A program made the translations under genes and the position numbers. This document shows positions 31,861-43,000 of a stretch of 64,000 nucleotides of DNA, in pieces (position 1 is the stretch's first letter; the number at the start of each line of letters is the position of its first letter). Location: contig CM060702.1 in the NCBI GenBank assembly GCA_030686995.1, forward strand, positions 63,552,440-63,616,439, written 5' to 3'. The notes beneath the pieces were generated by a model. The model was not told the origin of the DNA, ran no database searches, and was given only the letters and a program-made list of their open reading frames with translations. This stretch comes from Artemisia argyi (Eukaryota; Streptophyta; Magnoliopsida; Asterales; Asteraceae).

Positions 31861-34563
31861 TTAGTCAACTTGTTCCATCATTCCTAATCCTAAACGCAAG
31901 TGGTTGAATAATTCACGCTTAAGGGGTTTTGTGAATATATCCGCAATGTTGTCTTCCGATGCAACCTTTTCTATAGATATATTTCCTTTTTGTACATTAT
32001 CCCTAAGAAAATGGTGACGTATTTCTATGTGTTTAGTCCTAGAGTGTTGCACAGCATTTTTACTTAAATCTATCGCACCTTTGTTATCGCACATAATGGG
32101 GATATTTTCTAACCTAATGCCATAGTCTACGAGAGCTTGTTTCATCCATAGTGCTTGTTGACATGCCTTTCCGTTGCTTACATATTCGGCTTCGGTGGTA
32201 GAAATAGCAAGAGCGGTTTGCTTCTTCGAAAACCAAGACGTTAGACAACATCCCATAAACGTGCAAATACCGCTAGTACTCTTTCTATCTACGTAGTCTC
32301 CCGCATGATCCGAATCCGCATAGACGATTGTTTCTATGCCGGATTCCTTAGGATACCATAATCCTAAGTGTATAGTGCCTTTAACGTATCGGAAGATACG
32401 CTTAACCGCTTCTAGGTGAGAGGTTTTGGGATCCTCTTGAAAACGGGCACAAAGGCAGACACTAAACATGATATCGGGTCTACTTGCCGTCAAGTATAGT
32501 AAACTACCTATCATTCCTCTATACTTGGTGTTATCTACGGACTCACCTTCATCATCCTTTGTGAGCTTTACCTCCGTAGACATGGGAGTTTTCATGGGTT
32601 TTGAGTCTTCTAGGCCAAACTTCTTAAGCATTTCCTTAATGTACTTAGATTGGTTAAAGAATATTCCATCTTCTAATTGTTTTATTTGTAATCCTAGGAA
32701 GAAGTTAAGTTCACCCATCATACTCATCTCAAACTCATCATGCATGATTTTGGCAAATTCATCACACATGTCTTGACAAGTCGATCCAAATATAATGTCA
32801 TCAATATATATTTGGACAATGATGAGATTTGGGTCTTTCCTTTTAGTGAAAAGAGTGTTATCTACCATTCCCATGGAATAATCATGTTTAATAAGAAAAG
32901 CTTTTAATCGATCATACCAAGCTTTGGGAGCTTGTTTGAGTCCATATAAAGCTTTCTTTAACTTATAAACATAATCAGGTTTTGCGAAGTCAATGAATCC
33001 TGGAGGTTGTGCCACATATACCTCCTCATTGATAAAACCGTTAAGGAATGCACTTTTCACATCCATTTGGAATAACTTAAAATCTAGGGCGCAAGCATAG
33101 GCAAGTAATATCCTAATCGATTCTAGTCTAGCTACGGGGGCATACGTTTCGTCATAATCAATTCCTTCTTGTTGATTATAACCTTGGGCAACTAACCTAG
33201 CTTTATTCCTAGTAACTATTCCATTCTCGTCTAATTTATTCCTATATACCCATTTGGTTCCTATGATGGTCATATCCTTTGGATTTGGGACTAATTCCCA
33301 AACATCATTTGCCTTAAATTGATTTAATTCTTCTTGCATAGCTATAACCCAACTTTCATCCTTTAAAGCCTCGCTAATATTCTTAGGTTCTATTGCTGAG
33401 AGGAAACAAAAGAGATTGTTTTTATCTTGGGCTTGTGACCTAAGGGTTCTTTGGTTAAGGTGTCCTATTATATTATCTAATGGATGTGATCTAGATTCTT
33501 TAATATTAACAATTTTGCTATTTTCTAAATTAATGTCTTCATTATCATTTCCTATGGGTTTTGTTTTACTAACCTCAATAGCTTCATCTTCGACTAAATC
33601 ATCATCTTCTAAGGGTAATGTTTTAGGAGGTGGTGGTGTTTCATCAAATGTTACATTTAGTGATTCCTCTACTTTCATGGAGTGTTTATTAAGTATTATA
33701 TATGCTTTGCTATTTTGTGAGTATCCTAAAAATATTCCTTCATATGATTTTGGATCAAACTTAGTGAGATAGTCCTTAGTATTTAAAATATAGCATTTAC
33801 TTCCAAATACCTTAAAGTAGCTTAAGTTTGGTTTTCTACCTCTTAATAACTCATAAGGAGTTTTTCCTAGAATTCTTCTAATTGATACTCTATTTAAAAT
33901 ATAGGTTGATGTATCTACGGCGTGACACCAAAATTTTTGTGGGATGGATTGTTCATTTAACATAGTTCTACTCATTTCTTGTAGTGACCTATTTTTTCTT
34001 TCTACTACGCCATTTGATTGAGGAGTACGAGGAGCGGAGAAATTGTGAGATATTCCATTTAACTCGCAATATTTTCCGAATTGTACTTCGTTGTCAAATT
34101 CCCTACCATGGTCCGTCCTAATGGCAACTATTGAGCATCCTAATTTATTTTGAATCATTTTACTAAATATTTCGAATTTTTCAAAGGCTTGGGTTTTGTC
34201 ACTTAAAAACCTAGTCCACATGTATCGTGAATAGTCATCTACTATTACTAAGGTATATTTGTTTCCTCCATAGCTCCGCACAGCGGATGGACCAAAAAGA
34301 TCCATATGTAATAATTCTAGGCACCTAGTAGTGGATACTATATTCTTGGCTTTGTGACTAGCATGAGCTTGTTTTCCAATTTTACATGCATCACAAAAAT
34401 GCTTGTCATATTTTAGATTAGGCAAATTTCTAACTAATTCCTTAGAGGCCAAAGATTGTATTTGTTGCATGTTAGCATGTCCTAGTCTCCTATGCCATAG
34501 TGTAGAGTTTTCATCTAGGGTCGTTAGACATATCCTATCCTCATGTTTGTTTCCTAGTTTCAT
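31861..34563 (-). CDS. Element M pol: integrase, reverse transcriptase, RNase H
   Basis: This is a 900-residue open frame. The GAG-pre-integrase zinc-binding region has H24, H29, C57 and C60. The integrase core has D88, D151 and E188 (the D-D-E triad that cuts and joins DNA). The RT has the KARLVAQG and MDVKSAFLNG blocks and the YIDD catalytic box at residues 586-589. RNase H has D750, E791 and D826. All catalytic residues I checked are present, and the frame runs to MEQVD with no stop, which is unusual in this window. The upstream part of the polyprotein is in a different frame because of one missing base in a short A run near 34620. The Met at 34563 is only the first Met in this frame, not a natural start. 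Confidence 0.93.
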   Translation of the reverse strand: MKLGNKHEDRICLTTLDENSTLWHRRLGHANMQQIQSLASKELVRNLPNLKYDKHFCDACKIGKQAHASHKAKNIVSTTRCLELLHMDLFGPSAVRSYGGNKYTLVIVDDYSRYMWTRFLSDKTQAFEKFEIFSKMIQNKLGCSIVAIRTDHGREFDNEVQFGKYCELNGISHNFSAPRTPQSNGVVERKNRSLQEMSRTMLNEQSIPQKFWCHAVDTSTYILNRVSIRRILGKTPYELLRGRKPNLSYFKVFGSKCYILNTKDYLTKFDPKSYEGIFLGYSQNSKAYIILNKHSMKVEESLNVTFDETPPPPKTLPLEDDDLVEDEAIEVSKTKPIGNDNEDINLENSKIVNIKESRSHPLDNIIGHLNQRTLRSQAQDKNNLFCFLSAIEPKNISEALKDESWVIAMQEELNQFKANDVWELVPNPKDMTIIGTKWVYRNKLDENGIVTRNKARLVAQGYNQQEGIDYDETYAPVARLESIRILLAYACALDFKLFQMDVKSAFLNGFINEEVYVAQPPGFIDFAKPDYVYKLKKALYGLKQAPKAWYDRLKAFLIKHDYSMGMVDNTLFTKRKDPNLIIVQIYIDDIIFGSTCQDMCDEFAKIMHDEFEMSMMGELNFFLGLQIKQLEDGIFFNQSKYIKEMLKKFGLEDSKPMKTPMSTEVKLTKDDEGESVDNTKYRGMIGSLLYLTASRPDIMFSVCLCARFQEDPKTSHLEAVKRIFRYVKGTIHLGLWYPKESGIETIVYADSDHAGDYVDRKSTSGICTFMGCCLTSWFSKKQTALAISTTEAEYVSNGKACQQALWMKQALVDYGIRLENIPIMCDNKGAIDLSKNAVQHSRTKHIEIRHHFLRDNVQKGNISIEKVASEDNIADIFTKPLKRELFNHLRLGLGMMEQVD

Positions 34564-34616
34564 AACATATATGCCACCTTTTCTAATCCCTCTACCTATA
34601 ATTTTTCCATTCTTAA

Positions 34617-35966
34617 CTATTTGCTATCATCTTCGGTAAATGTGACTCTACATTTATTATCACATATTTGTCCTACACTAAGCAAGTTATATGTTAATTT
34701 ATCTAAATGCTCTACATTTTCAATAGTAAGTGAGTCTTGAGAGATCGTACCTTTGCCAATGATTTTTCCACGTAAGTCACTACCGAAAATAACGTTACCT
34801 CTATTGTATGCCTTGTATGTAGAGAATAGATTGCGATTCCCCGTCATGTGCCTCGAACATCCGCTATCTTTGATCCATTCGTCAGGTTCCAAGTTAATTC
34901 CTAAACATATTTCGTCGGTTTCTTTTGCCATAAAACACTTTTCGTCTCTTGGCTTTTCAACTTCTTCTTTGTCACTATCACTCCATGTTCTACTAACAAA
35001 AGCACCTTGACTTTCATAACCCGGTGGCTTTAGACATTCGCCAATGAGATGATTTGGACTTCCACATCTAAAGCACTTTCTTTTCCAGTAGTTATCACTT
35101 CTATTCCTTTGGAATGCTTTTCTTTCGTCTCGTGATGATCTAGTGAATCTTCCTCGTCTCTTGAAGAACTTCTTGAATTCTCTTACGGCCATTGCATATT
35201 CTTCGTCTTCACTTTCGTCACTTGAATCATCATCATCATCACTAGGTTCCTTTTTGGCTTTTAGAGCAATGGATTTGGTTTGTTCTTTCATGACTTTGAC
35301 CATTTCTGAATCTCTTTTTATGATTTCTTCATGAACCTTCAAGTTGCCAATTAGTTCATCTAGTGATAACGTCATCAAGTCCTTTGATTCTTCGATTGCC
35401 GTGACCTTAGCTCGCCATTTTGGATGCAACGCCCTAAGAAATTTCCTAACACAATTTTTACTAGAAAATGTCTCATCAAGTGCTTTTAAACTTGTGATGA
35501 TAGTGTTAAACTTAGCAAAAGCATTATCAATTGATTCCTCTTCCGGAATCGTAAATTGTTCATATTGTTGTACAAGAAGATCTATTTTATTATCTTTGAC
35601 TTGGCTATTACCTTGGTGAGTAATTAGTAAAGAATCCCAAATTTCTTTGGCGGTTTTACACATAAAAATTCTTTCATATTCTTTGCGTGGTAACGCATTA
35701 TAAATCACCATTTTAGTCTCATTATTTTTTGCTAATTTCTTTTTCAGATCATCATTTTGTTTTTCAAAAGATACAATTTCATTCATTTTAGTTTCATCAT
35801 TATATTGAATAGGGGGAAAATCACCAAAGGTAATAATATGCGAAAGATCAAGATCTTTTGATTTCACATACGTTTCGAATCTATTTTTCCAATATAAAAA
35901 TCCGTCATTTTCAAATAGTGGTGGTCTTTGCATAGATTGCCCTTCTAAATATTTTAAAGATTCCAT
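34617..35966 (-). CDS. Element M gag and protease
   Basis: This 449-residue ORF begins 54 bp after the PBS. Residues 1-220 are the copia-type Gag ([11 protein letters not shown] start, then the UBN2-type helical domain). An acidic [14 protein letters not shown] stretch is at about 243-256. One zinc knuckle has C298, C301, H306 and C311. The protease has D367, S368 and G369 (DSG active site) in the expected W-x-x-DSGCS context. The frame ends in TAG at 34617, just past the protease, where the next domain should follow without a break. The slip is one base in an A run. It could be a real mutation, a sequencing error or a programmed shift; a mutation or error is likelier because copia elements normally keep one frame. 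Confidence 0.93.
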   Translation of the reverse strand: MESLKYLEGQSMQRPPLFENDGFLYWKNRFETYVKSKDLDLSHIITFGDFPPIQYNDETKMNEIVSFEKQNDDLKKKLAKNNETKMVIYNALPRKEYERIFMCKTAKEIWDSLLITHQGNSQVKDNKIDLLVQQYEQFTIPEEESIDNAFAKFNTIITSLKALDETFSSKNCVRKFLRALHPKWRAKVTAIEESKDLMTLSLDELIGNLKVHEEIIKRDSEMVKVMKEQTKSIALKAKKEPSDDDDDSSDESEDEEYAMAVREFKKFFKRRGRFTRSSRDERKAFQRNRSDNYWKRKCFRCGSPNHLIGECLKPPGYESQGAFVSRTWSDSDKEEVEKPRDEKCFMAKETDEICLGINLEPDEWIKDSGCSRHMTGNRNLFSTYKAYNRGNVIFGSDLRGKIIGKGTISQDSLTIENVEHLDKLTYNLLSVGQICDNKCRVTFTEDDSK

Positions 35967-36019
35967 AGATCGTTACAAGTTTTAAAATACAAAATATTTT
36001 AAAAATCTTGTTAGACGTG

Positions 36020-36032
36020 GCTCTTGATACCA
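36020..36032 (-). other. Primer-binding site of M (initiator Met type, one extra base)
   Basis: The minus strand reads TGGTATCAAGAGC two bases after the LTR end. It matches TGGTATCAGAGC with an inserted A. Confidence 0.75.
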
Positions 36033-36034
36033 AT

Positions 36035-37380
36035 TGTGGAAAACTAGAAGGGGGGTTGAATAGTTTTACGTCGTTTTTAAATTGTTATAAAAGTTTTTCT
36101 TAAAGTTTTCTTTGTTTTATAAAATATAGATTCGATGCTATATGAAATCAAGTCATGCACAATATGAACAACACAAAGTATGTACAATAAATCAATAATA
36201 ACGTAAGTAAATAAGTAGATAAGAGTTAGAAAGATCGAACCGAGAGACAAGCGATTTATAGTGGTTCGGCTACAAGGTCACCTTCCTTGCCCTACTCCAC
36301 TCCCCGAGCACATAACTCGAGAGTTTTCTTCACTATATCAACAAGCTCCCTTATGGCGGAGAAAACCTTACACACCAATTTACACACCACAATATCTTCA
36401 CAACTTCTACACAACTAGTTCACACCTATTCACTACTTAATCACACCAATTCTTCACACCAATCTTCTACACACCAATCTTCTTCACACCTATTCTTCTA
36501 CACACCAATCTTTTTCACACCTATTCTTCGACACACCAATCTTCTTCCTAACTTATCTACTTCACAACTATTCTTCTAATCAATCACACTATATATCAAA
36601 CTACACTACCTTCTAACAAATATTCACAACTATTCACACAATGAAATGATAGTAATGATGTTACACTAACAACTTAGATGTGGAGATCACAACAAGTTGT
36701 AATACTTCTTGTCTTGAGGGATAGAAGTATTCTTCTCTTGCACTTGATGGGATGATGTTTGAATCACTTTGAAACAAAGATTTAAGAATGTATGATCAAA
36801 GGATTTATAGATTGGAAATGGAGATCTAGAACAGAGAATTCTGTAGTGCAAAAGGTGAGGAAAAAATACAGGTTTGAGGTGGTATTTATGGGCAACAGAA
36901 TCTGACAGAGGAGCATGGTCGGTCCCCTTAATTCATGGCCGGCCCCCTTAAAATTAAGGGGACCGCCCTTTATAATTAAGGGGGCCGCCCAGCTGAAACA
37001 GCCAGATTCTTTGTCTTTTAGTGGGGAAAGTTTATTTGGTGAAAAACTAACTGATTTTGGTTAAAAATTTGAATTCATATATTTAGAATGAATAAAATAT
37101 TTTTCTTTATTACCAAAAGTGTTTTTCAAAAATATATAATATGTTTATATAATTAAATAAACTTTGTATTAGTTAATTAAATACCCCTTTGATCATAAAT
37201 TGCACTAAACACTTTGTTTATTCATACCTTAAGTGATTTGGATGTAAGAAGAAATATTAATCACTAAATACTTGTTTATGTCACAAGTTTTAGTTCTATG
37301 AGTTTATATTTTGTGATAATTAAAACATAGAGGTATTGATAACATGTTAATAATGTTTTTAGGCATTATTTATGTCAACA
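36035..37380 (-). repeat. 5' LTR of element M
   Basis: This LTR is 1346 bp and differs from the 3' LTR at few positions plus a 12-bp insertion, so the insertion appears recent relative to its neighbours. It carries the hairpin array at 36915-36990. Confidence 0.95.
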
Positions 37381-39110
37381 AAACCTAGACGAATTTTACA
37401 GATATTTTGAGGGTTTCAAAGCCTTGTTTCATCCATGCTTAATTGAAGATAAGTCTTTCATCAAATCATTCAATATGTCTATGTGTTGTTTGATTATATC
37501 TTACGCTTGTCTTCTCTTTAACATGTTAGACTAGTTTTCTTTGTGTTTGCTTAGATGTAATGAAACTTAGATATTGATTATGGGCTGGTTGTTTGTTTAT
37601 AATTGTTTTGGATGAATGAATTCGATGTTAGGCTTAAGAAAACTGGCAGACTTCCAATTGGTAACTTGCTTGAACGTCTTAAGAAACATGATCGGAGGTG
37701 TACTATGATATATTGGTTGTATTTAATGCGTAGGTAACTACTAATGAGGCCATGTTAGGAGCTAGTAGTCGGCTCGACATAGGAAGAGGTAGAAGCTTAT
37801 AGAGTTAGGGAAGATCGTACATGGCCCTACGAATAGTATTAGGGAATATAACCCGTCATCCAAGCAATTGTAACAAACTGATCAACCGGTAAAAGATAGC
37901 TAGCGAGTAGTGAAATCTAAGTAAACACAATTTTCTCTCATTATTGTTTTCGCCATAATTTAGTTTAAGTATAGTTTATTTTATTTTGATTGCATCTTTA
38001 CTTATTTGGGTTAGTTGATTAGCAACTAATTCCGCCCACTCCTTCCAAAACCGAGATTTTACTTGCTTTCACTTAAAATATAAAAATACAAAAAGAATCA
38101 TCCCTCATCTCTAGACCTAGTTTTAGTGAGTTTTAACCCTAGAGAACACTATTCTTTGAGTTGAACGATCAATCCCCCGGTACTAGTCACTATACTATAC
38201 TACAAGAGTCAGGTACAATGCCTGGTGGGGATTGCAAGCTTCTCAAGATCCCTTGAGAGGTAAAACCTTTTGCGAGTGTGCAATTCCACGCATCATGTTC
38301 GTTAGGATCAAAACTTAATTAAACTAGGTCTAGAGGTGAGGGATGATTCTTTTTGTATTTTTATAGTTTATGGAAAGCAAGTAAAAATCTCGGGTATTGG
38401 AAGAGTGGGCGGAATTAGTTGCTAGTCAACTAACCCAATTAACTACAAATGCAATAAAAATAAAAGAACAAGAAAGTAAATATTAAGAAAAACAATAATG
38501 AGAGAAACGTTTTTACTTAGATTTCACTACTCCCTAGCTATCTTTCATTAATTGAATAGTTTGTTACAATTGCGTGGATGACGGGTTATATTCCTTAATA
38601 CCATTCGTGGGGCCGTGTACGATCTTCCCCAACTCTATAAGCTTCTACCTCTTCCTATGTCGAGCCGACAACTAGCTCCTAACATGGCCTCCTTAGTAGT
38701 CACTCATGCATTAAATACAACCATTAAAATCATAGTACACATCCGATTCATGTTTCTTAAGATATTCAAGCAAGTTACCAACTGGAGATTAGCCAGTTTT
38801 CTTAAGCCTAACATCGAAATCATTCATCCACAACAACTAATAACAATCAATCAACCAACAATCAATAGCTAGGTTTCATTACATCTAAGCAAACACAAAC
38901 AAACCTAGCCTAGCATGTTAAAGTAAAGACAAGCATAAGATAGAATCAAACAACACATAGACATATTGAATGATTATTGGAAGACTTATCTTTATTCAAA
39001 CATGGATGAAAGAAGGGTTTGAAACCCTTACAAGAAGGTTGAAATTCGACCTAGGGTTTGTGATAAAGTTCCTTCAAAAGTTCTCTCCCTAATGAATGAA
39101 AATTAGAAAA

Positions 39111-39395
39111 CTATATATAGAGATTACACGTCTGACGGCATCATGTTATACTTCTGACGCTGTCAACTAGCCGCCAATACTCTTCTCGGATTGCCTAGAT
39201 CAAGATCTGACGCCGTCACTAGTATTTCATCATATGGCCGTCACTTGTAAATTTGTTCTGGACGGCCTTGGCATCCCAAAGCATGACGCCGTCACTTGTT
39301 AAACCCCAAAAACATTTTGGCGCGTCTCGTGTAAACTTTATATCCACCTATTTGCCAACACATGACGCCATCACATGCAACTCTTGACGCCGTCA
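39111..39395 (-). promoter_or_regulatory. TGACG dyad array and TATA box of the N2 LTR
   Basis: Minus strand: a TATATATAG box within 39111-39120. Upstream, at about 39129-39393, are eight TGACG-type sites, including TGACGGCATCA, TGACGCCGTCA and TGACGCCATCA. Confidence 0.6.
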
Positions 39396-40059
39396 GGTAC
39401 TATTTCCAGCTTGATTTTGGAGACTTTGTCGTTTTCTTCACTTTTCGCTCCAAAAACTTCCAAAATGCTTCTTTTTCCAGATTTCTTCTCCAAAGTACCT
39501 AAAATGACAAAAGGAACGATTTGAGGCAATATTTGATCAAATAATCACGACTTAGGGCTTAAATGACCCCCTAAAAGCGTAACACTTTTCGCCTCATCAA
39601 ATACCCTTACACTTGAGATTTGCTTGTCCTCAAGAAAATGCACTTTTATTCTAATCAAAATACAAGCTAAGGGTCATTTAACACTAATATAAAAGTAATT
39701 ACAACAAATAATTGTTCCACTTCAACCAAAACAAGCACGGAAATTATACACTAGCACCTCACAAATAGTGTTTAAATACTCACATCTCTCGGGTGTAATA
39801 AAAAATATATCACAAATGAAAATGAAAAATATCTCTCACTACCTGTCATAGCACATAGATTACCATAGGCTTGGGAAATGATCAAACCTCCACCACTTGG
39901 CGTAAGCACCTAGGATAAACTATCAAAGAGGTCTTTTAAAGGGTTGTAACGTGAGGTGTAGGGATACGGTAAACACGGTTTTGTTGGATAAATGTAATCT
40001 TTACTGGTGGCGAGTTAATCATCTTGGTCAATTACATGTACAATGTGGCGTTGCTAAGC

Positions 40060-43000
40060 TAATGAGTGTGTAAATACTCATCATTTTTGTCCCATCTAAA
40101 GTGTAAAAACAGCTAAAAACACACGAATATACCATATAATACTTCAAATATCCTTGGATTGTGTTTTTATGTGTTTTAGGTACAAAAGGATTGAAAACAG
40201 ATGAGAAACGAGCAAAGTTTGCAAAATTGGCAGAAATGGTCCCTCAAGTTTCAGAAATTGACAGAATTGGTCCCTGAACATTTATTTTGGAAGAAAAGTC
40301 AACAAAAACCCTTGGGAAGTCAAAATTAGTCAATATCAGTCCATGGGTGGAAAGTTTGAGGAAATTGCAATTTAGTCCCTCAACTTTGCAAACTTGGCAG
40401 ATTTGGCCACTGGAAATTTCATTTTGGGAAATTAATAAACATTTTTCCTTGGGAATAGTGAAACTTGGCAAAATTGGTCCCTATGATAAGTTAGGGAAAG
40501 TTACATTTCAGGCCCTTGGATTAAGCCATTTTCAAAATTAGTCCTTGTGATTAAATTACAAACCAAACGGACCTAAACCAAAAACTAAACCCAACACTAA
40601 ACACCCACCCCTTTTTACACTACCAATCCAGTCCACCCCTTAGCCCAATCACTTCCCAAGTCCAACCACTAATAATATACTCCCTCCCAGGTCAAACATT
40701 TGACCTTTCCTCTTCCTCCCCCCCCCCCCCCACGTGCTTCCGCAAAAAAACCAACCCCTCTACCATCACCACCAACTCACCCACTCCTCATTGCCCCTCC
40801 AAACACCACTATCCAAGAAGCATTAATTGCTTCTTCTACCCCTCACTCAACCAAAATAGTGAAGAGGACTTTTTGGTGCCAAAAGCAGTTTCAAAGGCCG
40901 GGATTAAATCCAGTCATCCAAGGGCTCAAATTGGTGATGGGAAAGAGACAGAGGAGTCCAATAACCCTAAAAGTTCTATATAAATAGAAAGAGATGGAAG
41001 AGAAGATGCTGGGTAGTTTTACTTAGTAATTTTAATGTCATTTATATAAAATTTTCATCTTCCAGTTGTAATATTTAGCTTCAAAAGGTTTCACTTAGTA
41101 CTCTTAGTGTAATTGTAACTTTCTTCAATCATATTTTCAAGTCTCCTTTTGTAATTCAGTTTATGCAATTTTTGATGGAAATTTCATTTTCACTATAATG
41201 TTGTTAGAAGTTGTTGTTTAGAGTATATTCTGGCTCATTTAAGCTTGCTTATAAGTTTTTCAAAGCTTACGAAACATTTAAAAGGGTTTTAGTTCACAAA
41301 CACAAAAATACAAAAAAATAGAATTAAATAAGTCAAAATTCAAAAATCAAGAAATGAGGAAGACAAAGCATGGAGCACTGTGTATTTGGGATGGCAGTGG
41401 TATTAGTGCTTCGTGGGAAGCTTTAGGTTGAGTTTATGGCCCTTGGTTCACAAGTTCTAAGCTGGATGGCATATTGTAAGCAAAAACTCATTTTTTGCAT
41501 TCCTACTGTAGCTCTGTGTATTAGCTAATTTCTCTACTGATTTATGTTCCTTTGGTGTAGTTTAGTAATATTAAAGCTTAATCTTGCTTGCATATTTGTC
41601 AGTTTGCATTGTTGCTTTATATTTCATTTTCACAGTCCACTTAGCATTTTAGTGATCCATGGGATTTTGATGTAACTAGTGGTGTCTTTGTGCTTATATC
41701 AGCTTATGTTATCATGTTTCATCCTTTGGATTAAGTTCCATGGTTTTAATTTATGATTTGCCTTAAAAATCTCTCATCACTGCCTTTAAGGGGGTGTTTG
41801 GATCTCTTTATTAATCTTTGTGTTTGAGACTTTTAAGAGTTGAAATCAGTTTAAGCATACTACCTTAGGTAACATTAGAGTGATAAAAGCTTAAAATTGG
41901 TAGTTAGTTAGTAAAATAGTCAAATTAACTTTTAATCTCCATATCAGTGATAACTATTAGGATTTAGGTACTCAAAATCTTCATTTTAGCTCTAAATTTA
42001 TTAACTTAGCTTAGAATAGTTGTATGCTAGCTTAAATTAACATATTCACTACCAAAATAGGATTCAAAGTCAGTTTAGTCAACTTTTGCATAAACTCAAA
42101 GAGTCAACATTTTTCATATCTGTTGAAATGAGCCATTTTTCTAGACCATATGTAGGATTTATTAGTGATTAGAAATAAGTAATTCTTGTTGTTTTATGTT
42201 AATTGGTGGCCTTTGTATCTAAATCAACAAGAAATTTAGGATTTGAACCTCATTTACTGATAAAAATTTGGCTTCAAAGTAGTCTGTCTGCTCATTCACC
42301 TCCCCTGCACCATGATCTTTCAATTTTGACCCATTTTTCATTAGACCACATCGTGTTCATTTGTTGGAGTTAAGACTTGAGAATTGGTGTTTTGTGTAGC
42401 TTGTTAGCTTGTATTGTTTGGTCTATACTTGGTTTGGCCTCATTGGCTTATTTGATAGATTATTTTGTCCTTTAAAGTTGCCTTTTTGACACTATTGCTG
42501 CTGATGTGATTTAATGTTTAACTGGCCTTGTTGAATTCATTGTTCTTGTTTGATCCAGTGGTGTTTTGTTGTTGATTATTGCTTGTCATGATTACCTAAG
42601 TCTGTATTTGTCTATGTATGCTTTGATTTATCCTTAAGTGCTTATTGTGTCTTAATTGCTTATCTCAATAGCTCATTTGAACTCAAAACCTTAATTGTTG
42701 GTAGTCATAAGCTTGTATAAGCTTGTGAAACTTGTAAACTGAGCTTGCCTATCTATTTTGAGGGTCATTTGTACCTGTGCATTTCATTCCAAGCCAATTA
42801 TAGTTTCTTTTGAGTATTTAAGCCTATAAGCCTTCACTGCTTGGTTTAGTACATCAGTGTGCCTCAAGCCCATTTCATGAGCTCGCTCCAGCTTGTGCTA
42901 GCCTGTTATTTTATTCATTCAAGTATCTCTGACTCACCTTGAGTTATCTCCTAGCTTGTGTTTCTGTAATTGGTTGCTTAAAGCTTAGCTTAGTAGCTTA

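Larger units (their letters stand above)
28386..37380 (-). mobile_element. Sirevirus-like Ty1/copia element M, nearly intact
   Basis: LTRs are at 28386-29719 (3' LTR, 1334 bp) and 36035-37380 (5' LTR, 1346 bp, with a 12-bp insertion near 36373). Both run TGTGGAAAA to TGTCAACA on the plus strand. The target duplication AAACC is perfect (28381-28385 and 37381-37385). Order on the minus strand: PBS, gag-protease, integrase-RT-RNase H, a non-coding spacer, a 230-residue extra ORF, then the 3' LTR. Domain order and the extra ORF after pol fit the Maximus/SIRE lineage. One frame slip near 34620 separates gag-protease from the rest. A 240-bp copy of the right flank lies inside next to the 3' LTR. 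Confidence 0.95.
27854..38295 (+). mobile_element. Solo LTR N3 of the N family, split by copia element M
   Basis: Positions 27854-28385 plus 37386-38295 make a 1442-bp LTR that begins TGATGAAGC and ends CACGCATCA. A perfect duplication TGTTC flanks it (27849-27853 and 38296-38300). No internal region follows, so it is a solo LTR left by LTR-LTR recombination. It sits inverted inside the LTR of N2, 152 bp from that LTR's end. Confidence 0.9.
27702..40059 (-). mobile_element. Non-autonomous gypsy element N2, minus strand, interrupted by N3 and cut by B
   Basis: The 3' LTR is split: minus-strand pieces 39599-38301 and 27853-27702, total about 1451 bp. It matches the N1 LTRs, including the TGATGAGGCG start and the CACGCATCA end. 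The internal region 39600-40059 is the reverse complement of N1 at about 51470-51932, with the same AAGTGTAAGGGTATT purine tract next to the LTR (39600-39614). It stops at 40059, where the LTR of B starts in the middle of a GCTAAGC stretch. The gag ORF of N2 is not in the window. Confidence 0.85.

Noticed and set aside
40700..40987. Pro-rich ORF that might be a host gene start
   Set aside because: Starts beside a C homopolymer in the B LTR, with no domain and no support.
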